Source of the DNA: Neelides folsomi
Lineage: Eukaryota; Arthropoda; Collembola; Neelipleona; Neelidae
DNA: 64,000 nt
Direction of reading: 5' to 3'
Assembly: GCA_034687125.1 (NCBI GenBank)
Contig: JAQGBZ010000012.1
Span: 186,001 to 250,000 of the forward strand
Position numbers and translations under genes: made by a program. This document shows positions 40,601 to 52,800 of this stretch, piece by piece. The notes below the pieces were generated by a model. The model saw nothing but the letters and a program-made list of their open reading frames with translations, made no database searches and was not told where the DNA came from. Within the stretch, counting starts at the first letter, position 1. The number at the start of each line of letters is the position of its first letter.

Positions 40601-43600
40601 TTTATTCTTTTTTATGCAACAAGAGGAAGGCGGAAAAAATGTTTTTGAATTATAATCGACCTTAACTTCTTTTTGGCACAAGTTCATTCGAATCGCTAAT
40701 TGCGAATAAATGATAATCCATTCTATTAGTACGAATTCCAATCCTATTCATAAACACTCCTTGGTTAATGAACATGAATGAAATGGAATTTATTTTTTAG
40801 GAATTGGCATTGACGATACTTTTGTGATGTTGGCATCGTGGAGACGAACAAATCCTCATGATCCCGTCCCCAAAAGAATGGGAGAAGCTTATGCTGAAGC
40901 GGCCGTTTCAATCACCATCACCTCTATCACGGACATGCTTTCCTTCTGGGTTGGAGTCATCACTCCGTTTCCGTGTGTCAAGATCTTTTCCGTCTACTCG
41001 GGAGCTGCCGTGATTGCCACATACATCTGGCATATCTTCTTCTTCGGTGGTGCCATTGCGCTGAGCGGATACCATGAGAAGGACAATAGACATTCGGTCT
41101 TTTGGTGGATCAAATCAACTCCACGATCCAAATCAGGTAACATTAACTTAAATAACATTTTCATTAACTGCTATGTACTATTTACTAAACTTGTGAACAA
41201 ATATAAGGAGCAATTTAATGTAATTGAAACATCCGGAGTTTAATTATGTAGTTTTCTCAGTAGTAAACGGTTGATGGGTCTTATTCTCTTATTAATATAT
41301 TATATCATGAGGGATTGAAATTAAAGCCCGTGTTCTGTTTCAGCAAACAAATCCTTCGCCTACCGGTTCTGGTGCGCTGGCGGCATTGACCCAGACGACC
41401 CATATAACCCCCAGGACAATAAAGAGCATGGGATTATGGTTTTCTTCCGAGATTACTTTGCAGCCTTCCTCAACCTCACTCCTGTGAAAATTGTCGTGTT
41501 GGCCCTTTTCATCGCTTACCTTGGCGTCGCATGTTGGGGAATTACAAAAACCCAAGAAGGACTCGAGCGGAGAAAGCTGGCCAGATATGATTCTTACGTG
41601 GTCGAGTTCTTCGACAACGAGGATCTTTACTTCAGAGAATATCCCTACAGAATCCAGGTAAATAAATCTTGGCCTTCAATCACCCGTGTACTACATAATT
41701 AATGCGAGGAAATGAGGATAAAAATTTTCATGCTTCGTTTATGAACTCAATTATCTTTAATATTTTAATGACTCCCACCAATTGCACATGCAAATTGAGT
41801 GTTGACTTAGGTTGATTGAATTATTAAACAGGAAAATAAACGCAACAGTGAACTTGCAATAAATAAATAAATAATATATTAACATTGATTTGTTGATAAA
41901 TTATCACTTATTATTTATAAAAAATGTAATTGAAAAAATACTTGACACATTCTGGTAGCCTTGTTGTCTTAAAACAATACTCGCATTAAGATTATAAAAA
42001 GCCTTGAGCATAAATTAAATGTTTAAGTAAAAAGGATTGAGTAAGTCTTTCCAGTATCTAAATGTTAATTACATGTTCTCCTTCTTCAGGTTGTCGTTAA
42101 TGGAGAACTCGACTACTCGGATCCGGTGGTTCAAAATAAAATAGACAAAATGATGGCAGAATTCGAGAGTTCCAAATTCATCGGCGGGTCGCTTTATACT
42201 GAATCGTGGCTTCGCGCTTTTCTGGGTTATGTCAACCGTTCAGTCGGCCTTTTTGACTACAACATCACGACAGAACAAGACTTTATTGATACTTTACAAG
42301 AAGTGTATTTGGGCCCCACGTCCACATTCTCTGAAGATGTGAAGTTCAATGCGAACAACACCAAGATCACCGCTTCACGGTTCATTATTCAGACAGTGAA
42401 CATTTCCGACGCGAATGCCGAGCGAGACATGGCCGAAGCATTGAGAGCAATTGCAAAAAATCAGCCCGGACTTAACGTCACAGTTTTTCACCCCTTCTTT
42501 GTCTTCTTTGATCAGTTTCTGCTAATTCGGAAAACGTCAATTCAGTGCGTGACGATTGCGGCGATCATCATGATGATCGTCTCGCTCATCTTCATCCCCA
42601 ATCCCCTTTGTTCCCTCTGGGTGGCCTTTTCCATTGTGTCAATCGAAGCGGGCGTGGTCGGGTTCATGACACTCTGGAACGTAAATCTGGACGCTATTTC
42701 GATGATCAACTTGATTATGTGCATCGGGTTCTCCGTCGATTTCTCTGCTCATATCAGCTACGCGTACATGTCGGCCAAAGTGGATACTCCAGAAGAGCGT
42801 GTGAAGAGTTGTCTTTACTCCCTTGGTCTTCCCATCGTCCAAGGGGCCATTTCGACAATATTGGGAGTGATTGCTCTGCTTGTGGCTCCTTCATACATTT
42901 TCATCACCTTCTTCAAAGTTGTGTTCCTCGTGATCTTCATTGCGGCCATGCACGGACTGTTCCTTCTCCCTGTGCTCCTTTCACTATTCGGACCCGGATC
43001 CTGTAGGAAGACCTGTGGGGACAACTCTCTCGAACTTAACACGTCACAGGAAAGGCGGAAGGACAAAGTGGTGCCCTACTCATTTGTTGTAACACCCGCA
43101 GGCCTCGATCCCAAGAATAGCAACAATGGTAAATCTCACTTTCTCTCTTCCTCCTTCATTATAAATTGAAGATTCATATTTTAATATCCATTTACAATAT
43201 TGTCTGCATGTGTCAGGTTTCTATCATTCAGGGATTTATGTCCTATTATGTGAGCAGTTTTCTAAGAACCAACCTCTTATCAATAGAAATCCTCTGTCTG
43301 GTGTGACGGGTGACATTATTAAATCCCCTTTAGCTTCAATCCTGTTAGAAATTACATGAATTGCAGTTTAAATGATAACTCATAATTTATATTTATTATT
43401 ATGATTGAGTTACGTAATTGCCAACAATTTACCATATGGGAATACCATTAGGTAGCATTTTTCTTATTTGTATATTTTATAATATAAATGCAATCGTAGC
43501 TTGAATAGCAAGTTGTATTAAACTTACGAGTCTTTAAAAATGAGTTGCTGAATTTTATTCGAATTTTATTCAATTTCGTTAACATTTTTCATTAGGTGTT

Positions 43601-44047
43601 GGAGGTTTTGGTGGGAAGAGCCATAATGGGATGAGTTCATCATTCCGAGCCCTTGGATCACCTGCAATGTTGGAAGGAGGACAATTTGTGAATGCTCAAG
43701 TTATCCCAAGAGTAAATGGAGTTAAGAAGGCGTCCCCGTCGAGGAACAGTCTTGAAAGAGATTTGGGCATCGGAACGTCGGGAGAAGACGAGTCGAGTGA
43801 ATCGAGCTTGTCGAAGAAGAACAAAAGGAGGCAGAACATGAAGGAGCATTATTCCAATGAGGGATATGTGAGCGACGATGAGGAGTCGCCAAGGCGGGGA
43901 ATGCCAAGCAAAAATCCGAGTCCGAGGAAGCAAATTACTTCTTCCCAGTCTCTTCCTCACAGCAATCACGTGATGGAGAAATCCGCTCCTGCCAGGAGGA
44001 AGTCAAGCAGTAGAGGATCCTACGTCTCCGAAATGAAGTTCCCCTGA
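31610..44047 (+). CDS. Ptr: Patched-related (Ptr/PTCHD-type) sterol-sensing-domain membrane protein
   Basis: Seven exons give 1051 residues: 31610-31905, 32527-32907, 33355-33692, 40801-41136, 41344-41657, 42090-43128 and 43596-44047. The chosen ATG (CCACAATGG context) starts MGQCEYLECIDGYL, as fly Ptr does near its start; an upstream in-frame ATG at 31550 precedes a likely acceptor (TTCCAG). A first membrane segment (about residues 27-45) is followed by the family motif DDPEYLFSP and a large extracellular domain. The sterol-sensing domain starts near residue 265 and includes GIGIDDTFVML (339-349), whose acidic pair corresponds to the RND proton-relay position in Patched proteins. A second extracellular domain and a second six-helix bundle contain GFSVDFSAHISYAYM (768-782). 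The cytoplasmic tail from about residue 900 is Ser/Lys/Arg-rich. The family is thought to transport lipids or sterols or modulate Hedgehog-like signalling; the substrate is unknown. Intron 3 is 7.1 kb. Confidence 0.95.
33693..40800 (+). other. 7.1-kb intron 3 of the Patched-related gene
   Basis: The intron runs from a GTGAGT donor at 33693 to a TATTTTTTAG acceptor at 40791-40800 and interrupts the sterol-sensing domain inside a Gly codon. It is mostly AT-rich. Open frames at 35060-35302 (purine-rich plus strand), 36446-36751 (plus) and 39203-39517 (minus) show no known domain and no convincing splice partners. I see no nested gene; enhancers or degraded repeats could lie here. Confidence 0.7.
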
Positions 44048-44611
44048 CACAGGCTCAATCTTTAATAGTATTTTAATATTTCCTTCATTAACTACCAAAC
44101 CCGCAGAACAAATTGTAACTATTACGGAGCTATCATAAGTATACTCAACAATTAATCAAACGATCGCCTCATATTTTCGCTGCATTTTAATTTCCAAACT
44201 GTTATCAAAGGCTTTATTTGTAATGAATTTTGCTATTTCAGAAACATATTATTTAATTGACTAGCGTGTTTAATTAATTCAAGGCTTGTATATACCAATA
44301 CTTATTAGTTTAATTCTTATAGACCCATTTAATTTAAAAATCGCATATTCGAAATCTCTCTTACATATTTAAACTATATTTAATGCGTAAATATTTAATT
44401 ATGATAATGTCTAGTTCATGTCCTATAACATTCTATGCAAAGTATTGTATTTAGTAGAATATATTGAAGTACTGTAGGTCGTTTATATTTAATATATCAA
44501 ATATTTTATCATGTTGCAAATATTTGCGTATTTTCTTAAAAACAATGCTTTTTTGTTTTAAAAGAGATTTTTATACTTGTATATTTTCATTGCAATTGCA
44601 AGTTTCTATAA

Positions 44612-44617
44612 AATAAA
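44612..44617 (+). terminator. Probable poly(A) signal of the Patched-related gene
   Basis: AATAAA lies 565 bases after the stop codon at 44047, the clearest signal I noted in the 3' flank. Other A/T-rich variants may be used, so the assignment is tentative. Confidence 0.35.
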
Positions 44618-47340
44618 ATGTGCTCAATGAATTTTTTTAAAAAAATGAGTCGTGTGCCATGACCATCGTGAGAGCCATGATGTGTAAATGAATTTGAACA
44701 AGCAAAATACTTCCTTCCATATGTCCTGTTTGTATTTACCTTTAAATAAAATGTATACAATTTAATAAATCTGTCGTGAATTTTCGTGTTAATTGATTGA
44801 AGGGCATTGGAGGAATGATTTCTTAGCTACCTTTGGTAAATGTGAACTAGTTAGAAACTTTTGACTGTGATGTGACTGTCAAATTTATTGTATAAGTATA
44901 ATGTTTTTTATTAACAAAAATGTGTGAAATTAAAAAGAAATGGAAAATAAATGAAAATTCTGTTATAATTTTTAAATAATTTTTCAACTTTCTTCATCTT
45001 CAATACTCGAATACAAAAAATTGTATTTTTTGCTCATCATAAATGGAATATTATAGTTCATTATCAGTATATGTTTGTATAAGGAGAAGGGTAATTATGT
45101 TTTTATATCGATATGTGTTTTCTTTTATTAATTAATATTCATTCCACACGTATCACGATTATAACTTGAATTTTTGGATAAAGAGAAAGTAAAGGGTTAT
45201 AACTTCATAAACGTTCCTCTATCGTATGATTCGCATCTGCTTCCTTTAGGAATCTTCATTAGAATCGTCTTGGACGACTCTTCATACAACCATTTGCATC
45301 AAACTTTACATTAATTGTAAGAATGCTTGAATTGTGATAAGGAGAATTAAAGTTTCTTTGTTGAGGTGAGAAGAATTATAAACATTTGATGAGACTCTCA
45401 GTTTCTCACTGTCATCAGGAATTATCAGTCAATTGCTACCGCCGACCAACAATTTAACACAAAGTATGTTGTGTACTGATATGCACAACATTGTATGTAT
45501 TATTTCATATGTATTTAATGCGTGTGACTCAATACTCATTATCAATATGTTACTGGTTCAATTTAAAAGTCAGGGAAACTTTCTCCAAAGTCAATTACAA
45601 GAAATATGAAAAAATTTTAGAAAGTGTTAATATAAACTGATTTAAAATAAACATTTACAGGTAGGTAAACGTGTGATTTGGGAATCACAGGTAGAATGCA
45701 AATAATTAAAGTCGACAGACGAGAATTATTTTTATGAGGGATAGTTTACACTAATCGCAAGAACCACCAACAAGCACCATATTTTATAACAACAAAAATT
45801 AAAGTGCATGTTAATATACCTACTACCTATACCTACATAGTACGATAAGGACTCGTATATCTGTATGTTAAAGTATATCGCTATGTTAATTATCTTGCTT
45901 GCTTTAATATGAATCAAGAAAATATTTCGTCATACGATCGTTTACGCTCCAACAAGCAAAGAAGTAAACTCACCAATTAGCGCATATCTATGAATTGAAT
46001 TCAAGGATCCATTCATGCAAAAATAATGAGATAGCTTGAGCTGAACAAACCAAGCGCAAGTTGGAATGGTGTTTATAAGAATGTCTACAACAGAGTTTAA
46101 TTTTTAAATTAATTAAGTGCTAAAATCACTTTGTTTAAAGTCGATTCATAATTCTCATAATGATACATTTTATATAACTACATATTATATAGTATAGCTC
46201 TTAATTAAATATGTAAAAGCTTTTCAAAGAATAAGAAATCCCTTGTACTTTTAGTGTAACACATTCGAGAACTTTATTTATTTATTTATGATAAATTAAT
46301 GATAATGACACATTGAGGATGTTCAAGGTGTAATTGTAACTGATAAACATTTCCTCGATTTTAATTGCCAAAAAATAAATCGGAAAATGAGGGCAGAGAG
46401 CACACCATGTCATCGTTTACCTATATTCGAATAGGATTATTTAGTAAGAAAGAAAGGCAAGGTTGAATAGGGAACGATCTCTTCAAGATCCAATGTTGAC
46501 ATTTGAGCCTGAGATCAAAACAAAACTTGTTTCCTCTTTTTTTTCCTGATAATAGTGAATATTTTACATTTTTTATTATGTGTTGTTTTGCAAAAGCGCA
46601 GAAAGCCTCATTAAAACTAAAAGATTACTGAACTATGTAAATGAAGGTGATGGTCCTGATCTTCTTTATGCCTTCATAGGAAATAGGATGTGCAAAAAGT
46701 GTCCAATGCAGTGTGATTTAGGAAGGATGTCCCCCATCCACAATCAATAATTGTTCACTTCCATTTTCTTTGGATTTTCTTTTAACTTTTTTTATCTTAA
46801 TTCTCACGTTTTCCTTCAAATCCATTGAAGTGTTTTTTTATTTTATAGTCACTAACATTTATGCAAAGGTTTTTATTTATAAGTTTTTGTACTTGAAAAA
46901 TTTTCAGCAATTTTGGATGCTTATAAAAATTCCCGATTTGAGCATGGTTTAATCATTAGAAATATTCTAGATCCAATTTATAAAAGGTGGATAATTTGAC
47001 AGTCTTGAGCAGACTAAAATATTTTTTGAATTCAAATTGGTCTCAAGTTTAACGCAATTGAGGTATTATAAGTTTTGTAAGGTTCCGTCTTGACATTTTT
47101 ATTGTCCATGACCATCCATGACTTCGAATTGGTTTTAGCTCATAAAGCTTTGGTGAATTCAAGGGCAGAAAGGGCAGTTAAAGTTGACATTTGCTATAAC
47201 TTTGTACGTACTTTGTCATAAACTTATCCAAGCTTACTCTTATTGTTAGTATTAAAGTTAGCTATTCTACGTTTTAAAAATTGAGTTGAGTGCAATGAAA
47301 TACACCAATCTGAATACTACGTATATTTATATGTATGGGG

Positions 47341-47368
47341 TATATATATGTATATATATATATATATG
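47341..47368. repeat. TA dinucleotide repeat
   Basis: Alternating TA with one interrupting G (TATATATATG then further TA units) in AT-rich intergenic DNA. A simple microsatellite. Confidence 0.85.
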
Positions 47369-48274
47369 GTACCTAGTATACAGTAGTTGAGGACTTTCAT
47401 AAAATTTTATATGCATAACGCATCTTTTTATTTAACTATGTAATGTTATAATCAGGTACATATATAATAATAAATACACAAACTATAATGTTTGCCATTT
47501 TTTAAGACAAACAAAAAATATAGAAAGAATAAACAATTATAGTTTTTATAAGTATTTTTAAACTTGCCGACAAGTTATGAATTATAAAGACTTGTCAAAT
47601 ATTTGAGATATATATAATACATACCATATTTCAATGGATTGTAATCCGTTTAAAAAAATTCATTCCTGAATTGCACAATGCACAAAGTTCAATTAACATA
47701 CTGACAATATATAATATGTTAATATTGATTAAGTAATTATATCATACTTACCTTTGTCCTGTTACATTCCAATGTTAAATTAATGTTAGCGTAATTGTAT
47801 TTTGTTTCTCTTTCTCTATTCTTGGGAGTGCCTTTGGGATGAGAAGAATCTTTGAGGCGCACTCTGTTGATGCGAATAGTTTTCATTTACTCTTCAGATT
47901 TGCAAGACCCCAAACTGTGACGCAATACAAATGTGCAAAAGTATGTGACTCATTCTCCTCCCCTCACATTCAATTATTATTATTTCTACCAGGTATGCAA
48001 ACAATAACAATAACATGAAGTTCATCCGAGTTAAATAGCAAAAATGCGTTAATTGTTCCAAAGGAGTGAGTCATCCTTTTACATCAAATTTTTACCGAAG
48101 CAATTGCAATCTCAGGTGACTAACAATTACAATTGTTTACGTTAAATACATTTGAGCTAATTAGTAAGTTATCAATTGGTGTATTTATATTCCCTTTGTT
48201 TTCTTTTACCACCATGTGCCTTAACTAAAAGTAAGTCAGGTAATTGAAAATAATGAGATTTTTCTTATTTAGAA

Positions 48275-49348
48275 ATGGACGCGAATCTAGTCAACGTACT
48301 TTCATGGACAAATCCAAGCAAATCTGCAATAATACTTTTCTTAACAAATATTACTTTATGGTGAGAGTCATTTTATGATAAGATGTTTTAAATTCAGAAA
48401 TTGCGCATTTATGAATTGACGAAATTTTATGATTTTTCAGGTTCCTCTTGTTCCAAAGACCAGTTACAGTAATGAGCCTAATGCTACTCATTTACTATTT
48501 GAGAAACTTGTGGATCCAAAGAATCAGACCAGAAGTTTTGGTTGACCCTCCAGATTCTGAATGTTGGACAAATTTGGCGAGCTACGATTTCGAGCATACC
48601 CTTGTCAGTTTTGGAAAAAACACGTTCAACTTTTGGTTTACTTTGAGAGGCGAAAATCATGCATTGGTAAGAAACTTACAAATTCAAGAATCATAGAATT
48701 CAAGTATTCTAATACCGTATATGTATAAATTGTAAAATTAATAATTGCTCATTATTTTTAGTGGACAATGGGCTCATGTCTTATTTGGCTAATCCTCGCC
48801 AAAATAGGGACATTTTTCAGCTTCAATACCTCGTTGTTTTTAATAGCAAATGGAGCTTTTGCCATTGGACCATTGTCGAAGCATTTTAATTTATTTGAAA
48901 AAGTACAAACGGAAGGTAAATTAACATTTTTTTATTTATTTCAATCTACTTGCTTAAATATTTTATCTATGTATTTGTGTAACTATTTTTAATTACTTAT
49001 AACCGTTAATTTGCAAATAATTTTATACATTTTATTTTGCATTGACTTAATACTCACATACCTAATTATAATTACAGTGCTATTTGTATTTAACAAATTC
49101 TTGACATTTGTACGAAATCTTTATTAGAAGACGAATTAATGATCGGGACTCTTGATACATCGGAAGGATTATGGAGCCCAACTCCTAAAGAAATGACTCC
49201 TCCGCCAGAATCTCTTACACCCTTCCAATCAATGATGCCGTCTCACGACAACAACGATTCAGAAGAAGAGTTCTTATTTGATCCCAACCACTTTGAATCC
49301 AATTCTTCTTCCTCGTCTTCTAATTCATTTGAACTTATTCATTTCTAG
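48275..49348 (+). CDS. Compact RETREG/FAM134-like ER-phagy receptor candidate, 228 residues
   Basis: Four exons, 48275-48360, 48441-48666, 48762-48915 and 49128-49348, give 687 bases with consistent phases. The N-terminus VLSWTNPSKSAIILFLTNITL resembles the reticulon-homology start of FAM134 proteins (W-x-x-P...S...N...W). Two hydrophobic hairpins follow: residues about 17-55 (including FQRPVTVMSLMLL and a RIRPEVL linker) and about 105-145. Such paired wedges curve ER membrane. The tail is Pro/Ser/acidic and ends six-Ser run, N, S, FELI, H, F. FELI at residues 223-226 fits the LC3-interacting core (aromatic-x-x-hydrophobic) and resembles the FELL of FAM134B, preceded here by Ser instead of Asp. 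Known RETREG proteins are about 470-500 residues, so this one is short. An ARL6IP1 or other reticulon-like protein is the alternative. A poly(A) signal lies at 49700-49705. Confidence 0.7.
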
Positions 49349-49863
49349 ATTTTAAACATGATAGCTTTTAAAAGGCGATACAAGTCGCATTACTCTTTTT
49401 TTACAATTTACCAGTAAATACTTTCAACCCATTATTTTTCTAGTGCAATAATTTCTTGTTCTGAATACTTAAACTTATTTAATTTTTGAATGTCTTGTGC
49501 GAATTACTTAAAATGTTTGTAAAAGTGTCTTGAAATAGAATCAAATAATATTTATAAAATATTCACACAATGTAAACTACGAGATATTAAATACATTGTA
49601 ATACACACATACCTCCATAGATTAATTACATAATTACTCATTTGTCTACTTATATATAGGGATATTATATTGAGTTGAAACGAATATTTGTATACTCGGA
49701 ATAAATAAAAATATGCCAATACATACCTAATGCTATACTTTTATACAGGCTAATTAATTTACCAACATCACTACGTTTTATATCTAATTAAGTACTTGTA
49801 ATTAAATTAAGTAGAGAGATTAAACACAGATAAAAGCAATCTAAACTACATTTACGTAAATAT
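49349..49863. other. Convergent 3' UTR interval
   Basis: Only 515 bases separate two converging stop codons. AATAAA for the plus-strand gene is at 49700-49705. I did not find a clear minus-strand AATAAA here, so the peptidase transcript may use a variant signal, possibly overlapping the RETREG-like 3' UTR. Confidence 0.5.
49700..49705 (+). terminator. Poly(A) signal of the RETREG-like gene
   Basis: AATAAA lies 352 bases after the stop codon, repeated once immediately downstream (AATAAATAAA), and 159 bases before the end of the convergent peptidase coding sequence. Confidence 0.5.
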
Positions 49864-52800
49864 TTACCACACATTGCACTTTTTAATTGGATTCATTCTG
49901 GATCCTTCAGGACAAGAAAAAGCTTTTGCAAAATCTTTTGAGTTTGACAAAGGACCCAATATCCTAACCGGGGCTGGCGAGTGTACGGCGGATCTGATCT
50001 TGTTCAACAAATCTTCAGGTCGCATGGAGCCGCACCAAATTTGGGCGTAATTGAGAAAGAAATATTGGTCATGGGTCATCCATTCAAGTCCAGGAAGAAG
50101 AGGTTCAGGCCCATGTTCCACTTCCCATTTCTTATAGGCCTACGAAATATTCCAACAATGCGAATCATGTTTTTGCCGTAATGGATTAAGCGATGGATAA
50201 AAATACTAATAATTACCCGATACGATTGTTTTAAACCTCCATTGTCTGCAATGTTTTCTCCTAATATTTGAATATCCATTTAAAGAAGTTTCCTTCATTA
50301 ACATCTTAACTTAAAATATTATTCTATTGCACTACCTTGTGTCATTTTTCCGTCAATACTGTGTCCATCAATTCGGTATTCATTATATTGATTAATGATG
50401 CATTGAGTTTGATCCCTGAATGAAGCAATGGTCTCATTATTCCACCATTCTTTCATATTACCTTCGCTGTCAAACTGTCGTCCTGAAGTGTAAATCAACA
50501 CCATTAAATACATCCTTTATTTGACCAAGTTGTTAAAGAATATTTACCTTTGTCGTCAAATCCTAAAATTAATCATTCTTTTTTATTGAGTTGTTCTATT
50601 TTCACAAAAATATGATCAACAAAAAAAGAGAGCAATATTGTTATTATTGTTATTAATGTAAAAAGTGAACCGTGAGTTATTTCATGGCCGATTACAACTC
50701 CAATTCCTCCAAAGTTGAGGCTTTTGGGAAAGAACTTGCTGTAGAAGAGCGGCTGGAGAATTCCTGCAGGGAAAACTAAGGAAAGAATCTCCGGTTAGAT
50801 AAAAAATAAGAACAAAAGGATTTTCCTCTGCTCATCCATACCAATGTCGTTTTTGTTCGGATCGTAAAATGCGTTGACTCTGGAAAAAAAGAAAACGAGA
50901 CATGAAGGAATTGGGAAGAGTAATCAAATTTCTTTTGAAGAATCATTTAATTACACTGCGGGCTCAGTTGACCATTTGTCTTTGTTGACGGGGCTCCGAA
51001 GTTTGTCGAGACTTTGTGCTGCTCTCCATTTCCCCATATTGATAATATTTTTGAGAAAATCATTTCTATAAACAGTTAACTGAAGAAATACATTTTCAGA
51101 GTATATAAAATATCCTTTTCATCTTCTCATTTCCCCTTCCAGAAGGAGGGGAAGCAAATCTAATTTTTAAAGGAAGGAGGATTACAGTAAAGGGGATTTA
51201 TGTATGGTCTCACATTCTCGTATTCTTTATTCAATTCCTCAGATTTTGTTAGGAATTCCGGGTAGCCGATTCGTTCGTTCATTTGCAAGGCCTTCTGTTT
51301 TGCCACCAGACGAGTGGAGTGATCCATCCAATGATTTTCTTCCAAAAGTTCGATGAATGCTTCTCTGATGTCTCCGATCATGTCTTGGGCCGTTTCCTAT
51401 ATAAAAAATCATTCTTCCCATCTTTACATAAACTTCCACATCAAGTTTCCTTTACTTCACGGTTTCCTCGTCGATCTCACTAATTAAATTTGAGTCTTTT
51501 TTATGCAAAAGTCTCTATAAAATTCTGTCCTACTTGTATACGAAAAGTTGTAAATAAAGAGTAATGGTAATGTTCCAGTGAATATAGTGTATTTAAAGTG
51601 TATTAAATATCATTAAATAGACAGTGGGGGTATTAAAGAGGGTATAATTTGAAAGTGAAATGCCTTGGCTGTCGGATCAAAGTTGTCTCTGATGAATAGA
51701 GCTCCTAAGGCCATCCCAAGCTTTTTATTTGTCCATTCAACACATTGATGCCATCGAGTTCGCTCTCTCGTCACTCCCATCAGAATATTCCGAAATTCAA
51801 TTTTCGTGTCCTGGAACTTGTCCACGAGATGGGAAGTGATTTCCATGAGGAGACGCCATATAATGAAATTTTGAATCGTCCTGTGGAGAAATCTCAATCA
51901 AAGTCCATTTTGGAAAAATTGATTTTTAACTATAAACCACTTTCCTCTTTTCCGTGTTTTTGAGGATGAGGGCCATGTCTTGAACATAGGACAGGGCGTA
52001 TGTGACGATTGGCTCGTCGGGACTCAGCTCCGTGCCCAGGAAACTTTCCAAATACACTTTCCAGTTAAAGTCCGGAACTTCGGCTGTTAAATTTGCCAGC
52101 GTAAACTTTTTGTAGATGTTGCTCGTGTCGTGGCGGTCGGCTTCAGACAGCGACGCCTTATTAAACACACATTCAAAAATTGCATTTACTATCCAATCTG
52201 TCTGTCCAATTCCAACAATTGAATTTCCCCGTTGTCATTCGATTTCCTTCCAACTCACATTCGCTAGAAGAGTTTCGAGGTTTATGACTTTCAATAAATC
52301 ATCCCTGGCGAACGCTGGGTCTGCTTTGAGAATCACGGCCAAATCACACATATATTTATGATATGCTTCCAGTTCTCTTGAAGAATTTAAATAATAGTCG
52401 CGGGATGGAAGTCCCAACTGCATTTGATCCACCTGGAGGCATCCATTCATCATCTTAAGCAACATGTTTTATGCTTCCAAATCCGGGACAAGGTCCTTTG
52501 GCGAAAACCATAATTTTTTTGTGTAAATATAAATATTTTCCCAAAGTTTCACCTGAATGATATTATTTGTTGAATTTTTGTCATCTGGACCAACCCAAAG
52601 GTCTAATAACACTCCAATGTTGAAAGATCGTAATCTCCCTAATCAAGTCAACATCATTATATTACAGGATACCAAAATACTTTTAGAAGCATTTATTTTT
52701 AAACTTGAGATCTTAATACACTACCTCATTAAATGTTTATACTATTAAATAACTACAATAGGTATCTGCTAATTGTAAGTTGAGCAGTGAAAAATGTTTA

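Larger units (their letters stand above)
44048..48274. other. AT-rich intergenic interval
   Basis: It contains the 3' UTR of the Patched-related gene on the left and the promoter and probably a non-coding 5' exon of the RETREG-like gene on the right (acceptor TTATTTAG at 48264-48272, two bases before the ATG). A somewhat less AT-rich patch lies at 47,760-48,000. Open frames at 45732-45917 and 46770-46952 look like chance. The interval includes a TA repeat at 47341-47368. Confidence 0.45.

Noticed and set aside
51061-51079. TTTATAG (ending at 51070) as the acceptor for M13 exon 11
   Set aside because: It breaks the frame; the strong TGTATTTCTTCAG just upstream gives phase 0 and the expected sequence.
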